A DNA stretch of 64,000 nt from CAYTLW01 sp964438735 (lineage in GTDB: Bacteria; Myxococcota_A; UBA9042). The translations under genes and the position numbers were made by a program. The notes beneath the pieces were generated by a model that was given only the letters and a program-made list of their open reading frames with translations, did not search any database and was not told where the DNA came from. Below are positions 1 through 8,226 of this stretch, piece after piece. The stretch covers positions 48,797 to 112,796 of the forward strand of contig CAYTLW010000010.1 of NCBI GenBank assembly GCA_964438735.1. The letters run 5' to 3'. How positions within the stretch are numbered: the first letter of the stretch is position 1; every line of letters begins with the position of its first letter.

Positions 1-16
1 GCACGCGACGTCGCCA

Positions 17-934
17 ATGGTTCGTCTGAGACGAGAGATCGAAGGCATTGTCGTCGACCAGTCGATCCCCCTGCCCGCATACGCGTTGGGCGAGATCGCC
101 TCATCGCTCGTGCTGCCCGAATTCGATCGCCTGCTTCAGGGCGTCGAAGGTGCACGCATCCTGGTCGCTGGCGCTCCGCGCACGGACCTGGCCATCGCCC
201 TGGCCGATGCCGGCCGCCAGGTGACGATCACCGACCTGGAGACCGACACCATCCGCGGATTGCATGGCCGCCTGCCGCCCGCTGTGCTCGGTCGGATCAA
301 CCTGGTGGACAAACCCTATTCGGAGACGACCTTCAGCGCCTCTGCGTTCGACGCGGCCATCTATCACGATCTGCTTCACCGCCATCCGCAGCCCGAGTGG
401 CTGATTCACAAGGTCCAGCGTGAATTGAAGGTGGATGGGATGCTGTACGCCCGCCTGTTCGTGCGCGGCTCGCTATCATCCAATGAACGGTGGCAGGCAC
501 ACATCGAGGCGGTGCCGACAGACGCCGCCCAGCAAACCGCGGCCCTGGCCGGACATGGACTGGCCATCGCCGTCGAAGCCGCCGCCACAGGTCGCCTCTC
601 GCACCTGGCCCTGAACGCGGATGGGCGGGACGCGATCGACCGCGGCGCCCACCTGCCTCGGCAGAGTTTCGCCGGTCTGGTGGATGAGCAGTTGGGTGCG
701 GTCGCATCACGACTGCGCATCGAGAAGATACACGTGGGCCACGGCATCCGTCGCCGGCTGGCCAGCCTGCTCTACGGCGCACGTTCGCCGCTGCAACGGG
801 CGCTCATCGGATGCTGCGAGGGATTGCCGGAGACCGCCGACCAGGAGGACCTGGGGCGGAGCGATCCGAGGGTGGTTGGCGTCGTCGCGCGCAAGGCGCT
901 GGCCGACCTGGGCAGACGGCGTCGCCGACGCTGA
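17..934 (+). CDS. SAM-methyltransferase-like protein, degenerate
   Basis: This 305-aa protein resembles a class I methyltransferase fold. Residues 46-60 (ILVAGAPRTDLAIALA) sit where motif I, the glycine-rich SAM loop, is expected, followed by an acidic strand end (ITDLETD). A later DAAIYHDLLHR segment resembles the motif IV region of this fold. The canonical GxGxG is missing, so SAM binding may be lost. A long C-terminal part (about 170-305) matches nothing I recognise and ends in an Arg run. No signal peptide or membrane span is visible. The ATG at 17 is the first in frame, but the window edge leaves only 16 bases upstream, so a longer protein cannot be excluded. It lies 81 bases before tatB on the same strand. 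The family call is inference from secondary-structure pattern. Confidence 0.6.
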   Translation: MVRLRREIEGIVVDQSIPLPAYALGEIASSLVLPEFDRLLQGVEGARILVAGAPRTDLAIALADAGRQVTITDLETDTIRGLHGRLPPAVLGRINLVDKPYSETTFSASAFDAAIYHDLLHRHPQPEWLIHKVQRELKVDGMLYARLFVRGSLSSNERWQAHIEAVPTDAAQQTAALAGHGLAIAVEAAATGRLSHLALNADGRDAIDRGAHLPRQSFAGLVDEQLGAVASRLRIEKIHVGHGIRRRLASLLYGARSPLQRALIGCCEGLPETADQEDLGRSDPRVVGVVARKALADLGRRRRRR

Positions 935-942
935 CGAGCAAC

Positions 943-972
943 GGCCGGAAAGGGTGCTATCCTTCTCCGGCC
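943..972 (+). other. imperfect inverted repeat between methyltransferase-like gene and tatB
   Basis: GGCCGGAAAGG and CCTTCTCCGGCC can pair into an 11-bp stem with one bulged base and a 7-base loop. No T-run follows, so it is not a standard intrinsic terminator. It lies 44 bases before the tatB start and could slow or attenuate readthrough; this is speculative. Confidence 0.3.
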
Positions 973-1015
973 AGCATGGACGCCGACGCGAGTCGGGCGA
1001 CCGCGGAGGTGGCGC

Positions 1016-1585
1016 TTGTTCGGCATCGGTGGACCAGAGCTGGCGGTGATCCTGGTTCTGGGCTTGATCCTGGTTGGCCCCAAGAAGCTGCCCCAGGTGG
1101 CCCGCACCGTAGGCGCCGGCATCCGCGACCTGAAGCGCGCCGCCAACATGGCCCAGACAGAATTCCGCGAGACCGTCGACGAGCTCATGCGCGAAGCAGA
1201 TCTCGACGACACGTTGACCCAGCTGCGCAACGACATCGATCCGAACATGCCGTTGACGCATAACAAACCCAAGGACCGGTTGACCGGCTGGAAGGAGCGG
1301 GGGGCGCTCGCTGACGAGGAGCGCGACAAGCACCCCGACGAGGGCTGGCACTTCGATGATGACGACGATCCCGCCGACGCGTTGGAAGACGAGTCCGACG
1401 ATGAGCCGGCATTGATCGAAGACGGCAACGCCAACGCCGAGCCCGCCACGCTGCTCGAGGAGCCGGCCGAGTCCGGCGGTATCCGGCCAGAACCGGCCCC
1501 TGATCCGCCGCCGGCGACGCCGGAGCCCGTCGAGGGCACCGTGTCGTGGCGGCCGCCTGCAGCTGAGGCTACGGAAGAGTCATGA
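1016..1585 (+). CDS. tatB: Sec-independent translocase protein TatB
   Basis: A 189-aa single-span TatA/B-family protein. It begins MFGIGGPELAVILVLGLILV followed by GPKKLP and an amphipathic helix (to about residue 60). Glu at position 8 and the MF(D/G)IG start favour TatB over TatA. With TatC it forms the receptor complex for folded, twin-arginine substrates. The tail (about 95-189) is rich in Asp/Glu then Pro, as in many TatB proteins. The start is TTG at 1016, with GGAGG at 1005-1009 just upstream. The stop overlaps the tatC start (ATGA, 1582-1585), implying coupled translation. No separate tatA is in the window, so this protein may also act as TatA or tatA lies elsewhere. Confidence 0.9.
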   Translation: MFGIGGPELAVILVLGLILVGPKKLPQVARTVGAGIRDLKRAANMAQTEFRETVDELMREADLDDTLTQLRNDIDPNMPLTHNKPKDRLTGWKERGALADEERDKHPDEGWHFDDDDDPADALEDESDDEPALIEDGNANAEPATLLEEPAESGGIRPEPAPDPPPATPEPVEGTVSWRPPAAEATEES

Positions 1586-3687
1586 GCGAGACCGGCGCCA
1601 ACGCCGAGCCCGTCACGCCCGGCCGCACGACGATGCCGCTATTGGCGCATCTGGTCGAGCTGCGAAACCGCGTGCTGAAGGCGACGATCGCCATCGTGCT
1701 GGCGTTCTTCGTCGCCTGGGCCTTCCACGTCGAACTCTACGACTGGCTGATCGCGCCGATTCGCGACGCCATGGCCGACAACGGCTTGTTCTCGATCAAG
1801 GCGTTGCAGATTACCGAGAGCATCGCCGTCTACATCCGGTTGGCGGTCTTCGGCGGCATCTTCCTGGCCAGTCCGGTGATCTTCTACCAGATCTGGGCCT
1901 TCGTAGCGCCGGGCTTGAAGCGCGCAGAACGGGCCACCGTGATCCCCGTGATCGCCGCCTCAGTGGTCTTCTTCGTCGCCGGCGCCGCGTTCTGCTACCT
2001 CGTGGTCCTGCCCTTCATGACCGACTTCCTGATCAAGCTCACGCTCGAGGGCGAGGGTCTGACGCTGGAACCGACGCTCCAGAGCACATTCTCCTACGCC
2101 CTGTGGCTGCTCCTGGCCTTTGGCGTGGTCTTCGAGTTGCCGGTCTTCATGTACTTCCTGTCGGCCCTGGGCATGGTGACCTCACGCGGGCTGCTGGCCT
2201 TCTATCGCTACTGGGTGGTCATCGCCTTCATCGTCGGCGCCATCCTCACGCCGACGCCGGACCCCATCAACCAGGCGTTGATGAGCGGGCCGCTGGTGGT
2301 GCTCTACGGACTCGGCATCGGCATCGCCTGGCTGGTGGAACAGGATCGAGCGCAGGATCGCCGGATTCCCTGGCGCGCGGTCGCGGTGCTGGTGTTGCTG
2401 CTGGTCGGCGGGCTCGCCGTCGGCTTCAGCCAGGTCGCAGGACGTGGCAAGCGGGCGCCCCTGGCCGACATCCCCACCGATGTGCATCAGCTTGTGGGCG
2501 CCCATCTCGCCGGCATGTCGGGGCTCCGCCAACGAGCGACGGACCCGGCGGCGGCGCGGGCCATGGGTCCGGTGGGCCTGCTGGAGGTGCTCGACCTGAA
2601 GGAGGGCCTGCCGTCGACGCTCTGGATGGCCCGATTCGACGATGGAGTCGCCATGGTGGTGCCCTGGGAGGGTGCCCAGGCCGTGCCGCGGCGTATCGCC
2701 AAGGAGCGCGAGGTCTCGGTGGTGCCCTACGCCGGAGGACCATCTGCCCTGTTTGTGATGCCGGGAGCCCGCGGACGCTGGCGTGTGGCGGCCCCGGACG
2801 AAGACACGCTGTGGATTGGCCATGACGCCGCCCTGGCGCATCTGGCCGCGGTCCGTCGAGGCCAGGTGCCGGCCTTCGGAGCCGATCCGTTGCTGGTTGA
2901 TGCCATCGCCAGCCTGCGGGCCAGCGGCCCCCTGTGGGGCGCGTCCATGAGCGGCAAGGGAATCGCCGCCTGGCTGCCTGGCGGTGCGCTGGCCGACACG
3001 GTGACGCTGGCGGCAGCGACCGTGGACGCGCGGGCGACGCGCCTGATGGTGGAGTACAACTGCAAGGGCGAAGACGCTGCTCGCGCCCTGCGGGCCCGCC
3101 TGGACAGCTGGACGGCCGACGTGCGGCGCCCGGTGACGACCGGCACCGAGGGCATCGAAGCGGTGCGCGAGCTGGCCAGCAAGCTGGCCCAGTTGACCCG
3201 ACTGATGGAGCGCGCCGCGACCTCGGGTGCCAACATCTCGCCCCAGGGAAGCGACGATCACATCAACCTGGTGCAGATCTCTCAGCAAGCCGGCCAGATG
3301 GCCGAGCAGCTCGACAGCCTGAGCGGCAACAAGGGCGACGACAAGCCGCAGGAACGACCGCTGTTGGAACGCCTCGTCCAGGCGCCCGCCGTGTCGACCA
3401 CGCGCACCGATGGCGCGCAGGTCCGGTGGACGATCGAAGCGCCTTCAGGGATCGTCCTGGCGGCGCTGTTCGCAGCATCCGAGCACGGCCTGGCGCCAGA
3501 AGCGCTAGCCCGCCAGGCGCCCAAGAAGCCGGTCGCTGAGAAGACGACGGACGACGAGGGGCCCGCCGGCCGCGAAGTGGCCACCGATCCAGGCGCCGGC
3601 GCGCCGGCCCCGCAACGTGCAGCGACCGAGCAGGAGCCGCCCATGCCGATCCGCGAAGACGTGATGGTGAGCCCTCGCGGTAGTTGA
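1582..3687 (+). CDS. tatC: TatC with a 450-residue C-terminal extracytoplasmic extension
   Basis: Residues 16-250 are a normal TatC: the N-terminal LLAHLVELRNRVLKA motif, six hydrophobic spans, WAFVAPGLKRAER at 105-117 containing the glutamate used in signal-peptide recognition, and the PDPINQ region near 226-231. The usual length is about 240-270 aa; this protein has 701. A seventh hydrophobic segment (about 264-285) follows. Because TatC has both termini in the cytoplasm, an extra span should place residues 290-701 in the periplasm. That region has a mixed alpha/beta stretch (about 290-500), a helical stretch (about 525-590) and a Pro/Ala/Glu-rich tail. I recognise no family in it. The reading frame is uninterrupted, so this is a real fusion rather than a frameshift. 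It forms an operon with tatB and converges on the epimerase gene 13 bases beyond its stop. Confidence 0.9.
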   Translation: MSETGANAEPVTPGRTTMPLLAHLVELRNRVLKATIAIVLAFFVAWAFHVELYDWLIAPIRDAMADNGLFSIKALQITESIAVYIRLAVFGGIFLASPVIFYQIWAFVAPGLKRAERATVIPVIAASVVFFVAGAAFCYLVVLPFMTDFLIKLTLEGEGLTLEPTLQSTFSYALWLLLAFGVVFELPVFMYFLSALGMVTSRGLLAFYRYWVVIAFIVGAILTPTPDPINQALMSGPLVVLYGLGIGIAWLVEQDRAQDRRIPWRAVAVLVLLLVGGLAVGFSQVAGRGKRAPLADIPTDVHQLVGAHLAGMSGLRQRATDPAAARAMGPVGLLEVLDLKEGLPSTLWMARFDDGVAMVVPWEGAQAVPRRIAKEREVSVVPYAGGPSALFVMPGARGRWRVAAPDEDTLWIGHDAALAHLAAVRRGQVPAFGADPLLVDAIASLRASGPLWGASMSGKGIAAWLPGGALADTVTLAAATVDARATRLMVEYNCKGEDAARALRARLDSWTADVRRPVTTGTEGIEAVRELASKLAQLTRLMERAATSGANISPQGSDDHINLVQISQQAGQMAEQLDSLSGNKGDDKPQERPLLERLVQAPAVSTTRTDGAQVRWTIEAPSGIVLAALFAASEHGLAPEALARQAPKKPVAEKTTDDEGPAGREVATDPGAGAPAPQRAATEQEPPMPIREDVMVSPRGS

Positions 3688-3700
3688 TTGGGACGTCGAA

Positions 3701-4639
3701 TCAGGTCCGAACGTCGGTGAACCAGGCGATCGTGCGCGCCAGCCCCTCGCGGAAGTCCACCGCAGCGGAGTAGTCCAGGTCCCGGCGGGCGGCGCCGATG
3801 TCGGCCAGGCTGTCGCGAATGTCGCCGGCTCTGGGCGGCCCGTGTACGGCCTCGACCTGCGTGCCCATGGCGTCGTTGATGGCGTCGACCAGGTCGAGCA
3901 ACGAGTAGCGCTGGCCGCAGGCGACGTTGTAGACGCCACCGGGAGCGTTGGGGGAACTCAACGCCTTGAGGTTGGCCTCGACGACGTTGTCGATGTAGCA
4001 GAAGTCGCGGGTCTGTTGACCGTCACCATGAATCGTCGGCGACGTACCGCGGCGGATCAGATCGATGAACAGCGGGATCACCGCGGCGTAGTCGCTGTCG
4101 GGCGCCTGGCGAGGGCCGAAGACGTTGAAGTAGCGCAGGGCCACGCACTCCAGGCCGTACACGTGGTGCCAGACCGAACAGGAGTACTCGCCCATCAACT
4201 TGGCCACACCGTAGGGGCTCAACGGCTTGGGCGCCATGGTCTCCACCTTTGGCAGCACGGGCGTCTCGCCATAAGCGCTCGACGAGGCGGCGTAGACCAG
4301 CCGGCGCACACTGGCGGCCCGGGCGGACTCGAGGATGTTGAACATGCCGTTGACGTTGACGTCGTGGGAGGCCGCCGGATCCTCGACCGAGCGAATCACC
4401 GAAGGCAGGGCCGCCTGATGCAGCACCTGGTCGACGCCGACCATGGCCGCGTCCACGGTGGCCCGATCGCGAATGTCGCCGCGGATGAACTCGAGCCGTT
4501 CGCCCAAGCCCTCCAGGTTCTCCAGCCGGCCGGTGGACAGGTCGTCCAGGACCCGCACCCGATCACCACGCCCGATGCAAGCGTGGGAAAGATGTGAACC
4601 GATAAACCCGGCGCCGCCGGTGATGAGGACGGTGGCCAT
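3701..4639 (-). CDS. NAD-dependent epimerase/dehydratase, UDP-glucose 4-epimerase type (extended SDR)
   Basis: A 312-aa extended short-chain dehydrogenase. It opens with MATVLITGGAGFIGSHL, the NAD-binding TGxxGxxG loop. It carries DDLSTG at the end of the second strand, a SSSAYG serine motif and the catalytic Tyr-x3-Lys as YGVAK. These favour a GalE/WbpP-like nucleotide-sugar 4-epimerase acting on UDP-hexoses for LPS or exopolysaccharide; the exact sugar cannot be told. The start at 4639 has GGAGG six bases upstream; an in-frame upstream ATG at 4672 has no such site. It lies 75 bases downstream of rho with no terminator-like hairpin between, so co-transcription is likely. Confidence 0.88.
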   Translation of the reverse strand: MATVLITGGAGFIGSHLSHACIGRGDRVRVLDDLSTGRLENLEGLGERLEFIRGDIRDRATVDAAMVGVDQVLHQAALPSVIRSVEDPAASHDVNVNGMFNILESARAASVRRLVYAASSSAYGETPVLPKVETMAPKPLSPYGVAKLMGEYSCSVWHHVYGLECVALRYFNVFGPRQAPDSDYAAVIPLFIDLIRRGTSPTIHGDGQQTRDFCYIDNVVEANLKALSSPNAPGGVYNVACGQRYSLLDLVDAINDAMGTQVEAVHGPPRAGDIRDSLADIGAARRDLDYSAAVDFREGLARTIAWFTDVRT

Positions 4640-4714
4640 CAAGGCCCTCCTGTCTGGTCGAAACGTGCGCACGACGCGGCAACATCGCCGCCCGTGACGT
4701 CGAGCACCGCAGCG

Positions 4715-5962
4715 CTACTGGTTCATGTCGTCGAGGAACATATTATTCGTTTCGTACTTGCGGATCTTGTCCAGCAGGAACTCCATGGAGTCGACGACAT
4801 TGAGCGGATGCAGGAGCTGGCGGAGCAGGTAGACCCGGTTGAGGGTGCGCGGATCCATCAGGAGATTCTCTTTTCGCGTTCCGGACTTGTTGATGTCCAA
4901 GCACGGGAAGATGCGCTTCTCCATCAGCTTGCGATCCAGGTGCACCTCGCAGTTACCGGTGCCCTTGAACTCCTCGAAGATCACCTCGTCCATGCGCGAG
5001 CCGGTGTCGACCAGCGCGGTGCCGATGATCGTCAGCGAGCCGCCCTCCTCGATGTTGCGCGCAGCGCCGAAGAAGCGCTTGGGCTTGTGCAACGCGTTGG
5101 AGTCCACACCACCGGAGAGGATCTTGCCCGAGGGCGGCACGACGGTGTTGTAGGCGCGGGCCAGTCGGGTGATGGAGTCCAGCAGGATCACCACGTCGCG
5201 GCCATGCTCGACCAGTCGCTTGGCCTTTTCGATGACCATCTCGGCGACCTGCACGTGCCGGCTGGCCGGCTCGTCGAAGGTGGACGAGATGACCTCGCCC
5301 TGTACCGAGCGCTGCATGTCGGTCACCTCTTCGGGGCGCTCGTCGATGAGCAGCACGATGAGGTAGACCTCCTTGTGATTGGCCGCCACGGCGTGGGCGA
5401 TGTCCTGCAGCAGCACCGTTTTACCGGTGCGCGGCGGGGCGACGATCAGGGTCCGCTGGCCTTTGCCTTGTGGGCAGAGCAGGTCGACGATCCGGGTGGT
5501 GTAGTTGTCGCCGGCGTACTCCAGGCAGAGCTTTTCGGTCGGATAGAGGGGCGTCAGGTTGTCGAAGAGAATCTTCTGCCGCGCCCGCTCGGGCTCGTCG
5601 AAGTTGATCTGGTCGACCTTGAGCAGCGCGAAGTAGCGCTCGCCATCCTTGGGCGGCCGGATTTCACCGGAGACCGTGTCGCCATTGCGCAGGCCGAAGC
5701 GGCGAATCTGTGACGGCGAGACGTAGATGTCGTCCGAGCCGGGGAAATAGTTGTAATCGGGCGATCGCAGGAAGCCATAGCCGTCAGGCAATACTTGCAG
5801 CACGCCTTCGCTGAAGATCGCGCCTTCGCGATCGGTCTGGGCCTGCAACAGGCCAAAGATCAGGTCCTGCCGGTGCATACCAGCGGCGTCCTCGATGCCG
5901 AGTTCGGCGCCGAGTTCGACCAGATCGGACATCTTCATATGTTTGATGTCGTTGAGGTTCAT
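4715..5962 (-). CDS. rho: transcription termination factor Rho
   Basis: A 415-aa hexameric RNA helicase that ends transcription at rut sites, near the usual 419 aa. The N-terminal helical domain (1-45) is followed by the cold-shock-like RNA-binding fold with GYGFLRSPDYNY at 61-72. The Walker A loop is APPRTGKT (175-182). Downstream are LIDERPEEVTDMQRSV (R-loop region), the Walker B strand DVVILLDSITRLARAYN and the Q-loop PPSGKILSGGVD. All catalytic motifs are intact and there is no insertion domain before the RNA-binding fold. The gene is read from a strong promoter near 6162-6191 through a leader of about 190 nt. Rho autoregulates through its leader in some bacteria; that is only a possibility here. 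Confidence 0.98.
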   Translation of the reverse strand: MNLNDIKHMKMSDLVELGAELGIEDAAGMHRQDLIFGLLQAQTDREGAIFSEGVLQVLPDGYGFLRSPDYNYFPGSDDIYVSPSQIRRFGLRNGDTVSGEIRPPKDGERYFALLKVDQINFDEPERARQKILFDNLTPLYPTEKLCLEYAGDNYTTRIVDLLCPQGKGQRTLIVAPPRTGKTVLLQDIAHAVAANHKEVYLIVLLIDERPEEVTDMQRSVQGEVISSTFDEPASRHVQVAEMVIEKAKRLVEHGRDVVILLDSITRLARAYNTVVPPSGKILSGGVDSNALHKPKRFFGAARNIEEGGSLTIIGTALVDTGSRMDEVIFEEFKGTGNCEVHLDRKLMEKRIFPCLDINKSGTRKENLLMDPRTLNRVYLLRQLLHPLNVVDSMEFLLDKIRKYETNNMFLDDMNQ

Positions 5963-6161
5963 TCATTCACCTGTGATGATCGCGACTGGGCGATCCGGGC
6001 GTCCATCCGGGAAGGGAGGCGCACTTGCGGGCGAGCCGAGGCCCGTGTTGTGCGAGGGTGGCAGCAGGTACGGAGGATGGACGCGGATTCCCGCACGCAG
6101 CCGTTGAAGTACAGTCGGGTGGAGTAGGCAAGGTCGGCTCAATATTCCCCGAGGCGGGCGG
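5963..6161 (-). other. long 5' leader of rho
   Basis: About 190 bases separate the predicted rho transcription start from its ATG. I see no open frame, tRNA-like fold or known riboswitch core here. The length alone suggests post-transcriptional control, as known for rho leaders in other bacteria; this is inference. Together with the promoter and the 3' end of the neighbouring operon, the gene-free stretch runs to 6275. Confidence 0.35.
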
Positions 6162-6191
6162 ATGGTATGTCCGCATGCGCGCGATTGTCAA
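6162..6191 (-). promoter_or_regulatory. sigma-70-type promoter of rho
   Basis: On the minus strand TTGACA (6191-6186) is followed after 18 bases by TACCAT (6167-6162). The -35 box is a perfect consensus match and the -10 box matches 4 of 6. Predicted transcription start is near 6155. Confidence 0.65.
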
Positions 6192-6249
6192 CGCGGATCA
6201 GCGCCACGGAACGGCCGACGGGAGCGGCCTGGACCGAGAAGAAAGGTGA

Positions 6250-6269
6250 GCGGGGCGGGCGCCCCCCGC
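6250..6269 (-). terminator. possible terminator after the 594-aa unknown gene
   Basis: Read on the minus strand, GCGGGG and CCCCGC can form a 6-bp G/C stem with an 8-base loop directly after the gene's stop codon. It is followed by a pyrimidine-rich stretch (TCACCTTTCTTCTC) rather than a clean T-run, so strength is uncertain. Confidence 0.4.
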
Positions 6270-6275
6270 GGACGA

Positions 6276-8060
6276 CTATTCCGGGCCTGAGAGGCCGCAG
6301 GGCTGCTGGCAGATCTCCACCTCGCGGCAGTCGAATCGCAGATGGTCAGCCGGTGACAGATCGTCGAACGCCGCCGCCTCCACCGAGCCCGGTGGCAGAA
6401 TGCGAGACAGGCCGCGCGCGAGTTCGATCAAGCGCGCCGTGCTGGCGGCGAAATGGGAGTCAATCAGGCGCAGCCGATAGGCCATCAGCCGGTTGGCGCG
6501 GGTCGGCAGGAAGGCGATGGACGTGGCGGCTTCGTGCTTCCACAGGCCGACTCGAACCATCTCGCGGATCAGCCAGAACACGGCCAGCGGCGGCGCACCG
6601 CGCAGCACGCCTTGGGTCAACATGCCGAACAACACCTCGCTGGTGGCCGCTTCGGCCAGGATGGTGGGCGTGTCGGGTTTGCTGTTCAACACGCGGCCAC
6701 CGAGCACCGCGTCCAGCAGGGCACCCCGGATCCAGGTGGCGCCCTCGTCCGGCTGGCCGAATCCCCAACGCACGATGACCTCAGGCAGGGCCTCGGGCCG
6801 CTCCAGCAGCACCGCAACCGGCAGCAGGGCGCCAACCCTGTCGATCAGCCGCTCAGCCAGGCTGCCATCCGGCTGGCGGGCGTGAAGGCGGGCGAGCAGG
6901 GCGGCCAGGAAGAGGTGGCGGACCGCTTCATTCTCCGACAGGCGCGTCTCGAGTCCGAATGCGAGCAGCAAAGAGCCGCCGACCAGCCCTTGTTTGCGGC
7001 CCACCTCGCGCAGGGCGGCGATGACCTCTGGCACGCCCAGGGGTTCCTTGGAACAACCGGCCTCAAGGCCGGCGTCGCGCATCACCAGGCGCGGGCGCGC
7101 TGTCGGACGTCGGCGGGCGCGCGGCGCGGGCTGCTCGGTCGGCGCCTCTTCGGCGGGAGCTGCCTCTTCGAGGTCAGCTTCGTATTGTCGAAACACATCT
7201 TCATCAACCGGTGGCGCCTCGGGCGGCATGTCCGGCAAGTCCTCGGGCTCTGGCTCAGGCTTGCTGTCCTTCTTCGCCTTCTTCTTCTTCTTCTTGCCCT
7301 TGGCGACCGGCCTGGCTTTGGCGGCCACCTCGGATTTGGCAGCGGGCGTCTCGGCTTCTGACGCCTCTGGTTGGGCGGCTGACGCCGCAACAGGCGTGGC
7401 GGTCTCGGCAGGGGCGCCTTGCTCAACAGTCCCTTGCTCAGCGGCTTGCTGCACGGCGGCCTCTTCCAGCTCCTCTTCGAGCGCCTCGGCTTCCTCCTCG
7501 AGGAACTCGTCGACATCGATCATGCGCAGGCGCGGCACGGCCTTCTTGCCGATGTCGGTGAGCCCCCAACGGATGCCGATGAGCTTGACCCGGCCACTGA
7601 GCACCGCCCACTTGATCCAGTTCTGGAAGTCGGGCAGGCGGATCGGTTCGCCCGGATAGACGTAACTGGTCAGCATGCGGTGCAGCTCATAGGTAGAGTG
7701 CAGCCGGCCGCCGCCCTCCATATCCAGCGCCTCGAAGACGTACTTGATCAGCAAGGTGTTCTCGTCCAGCAGGCGTTGGTAGATGAGGTCGGCCTGCTCA
7801 TCGGCGCCGTTGGCATCCAGCATGTCGCTGGACCAGGGACCAAGCGTGACCTTCTTGCCTTTGCTGCCTTCGATTTCGAGCAGCGACATCACCCGTGGGA
7901 TGACCTCCTTGTCCCACAGGTCCTCGTCGCGCAGCCACTCGCGCCAGGCCTTCCAGCTGAGCTTGGAGCGATAGACATGCCCCAGCACCTTGTTCAAGGT
8001 GGATACCAGGAGCTCGTCGCGGGTATTCGGGAAGACGTCGTACTCGACGCGCTGCACCAT
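6276..8060 (-). CDS. unknown 594-aa protein with acidic and lysine-rich low-complexity middle
   Basis: I do not recognise a family. The N-terminal part (about 1-165) is a compact domain beginning MVQRVEYDVFPNTRDEL, perhaps winged-helix-like (KWAVLSGRVKLIGIRWGLTDIGKKAV). Next comes an acidic coiled stretch (EFLEEEAEALEEELEEA), then an Ala/Pro/Glu linker and a very basic run (about 256-270, containing KGKKKKKKAKK). A second globular, largely helical domain fills about 330-594. No signal peptide or span is visible, so it is probably cytoplasmic. The start at 8060 has AGGAGG eight bases upstream; a longer frame to 8192 lacks a good site. It is divergent from the PEGA gene. Confidence 0.75.
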   Translation of the reverse strand: MVQRVEYDVFPNTRDELLVSTLNKVLGHVYRSKLSWKAWREWLRDEDLWDKEVIPRVMSLLEIEGSKGKKVTLGPWSSDMLDANGADEQADLIYQRLLDENTLLIKYVFEALDMEGGGRLHSTYELHRMLTSYVYPGEPIRLPDFQNWIKWAVLSGRVKLIGIRWGLTDIGKKAVPRLRMIDVDEFLEEEAEALEEELEEAAVQQAAEQGTVEQGAPAETATPVAASAAQPEASEAETPAAKSEVAAKARPVAKGKKKKKKAKKDSKPEPEPEDLPDMPPEAPPVDEDVFRQYEADLEEAAPAEEAPTEQPAPRARRRPTARPRLVMRDAGLEAGCSKEPLGVPEVIAALREVGRKQGLVGGSLLLAFGLETRLSENEAVRHLFLAALLARLHARQPDGSLAERLIDRVGALLPVAVLLERPEALPEVIVRWGFGQPDEGATWIRGALLDAVLGGRVLNSKPDTPTILAEAATSEVLFGMLTQGVLRGAPPLAVFWLIREMVRVGLWKHEAATSIAFLPTRANRLMAYRLRLIDSHFAASTARLIELARGLSRILPPGSVEAAAFDDLSPADHLRFDCREVEICQQPCGLSGPE

Positions 8061-8163
8061 GGGATCGCCTCCTGTTCTGACGCGCGATCTGCGTCGGTCG
8101 GGCGAGTCTAGTACAGCGACGCCGACCGTGCCATCGGCCCTCCCGCGTGCGGTCGCCGCCAAG

Positions 8164-8192
8164 TTGACCAAGCGCGACTGCGCAACTAGCAT
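8164..8192 (+). promoter_or_regulatory. sigma-70-type promoter of the PEGA gene
   Basis: TTGACC (8164-8169), 17-base spacer, TAGCAT (8187-8192); 5/6 and 4/6 consensus matches. Predicted start of transcription near 8199 leaves a 28-nt leader before the GTG at 8227, with GGAG at 8215-8218. Confidence 0.55.
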
Positions 8193-8226
8193 CTGCCGTG
8201 GTCAACATGATGGCCGGAGCGAGCAC

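Noticed and set aside
8085..8125. TAGACT on the minus strand as a promoter for the 594-aa unknown gene.
   Set aside because: No -35 box better than two matches lies at a permitted distance.
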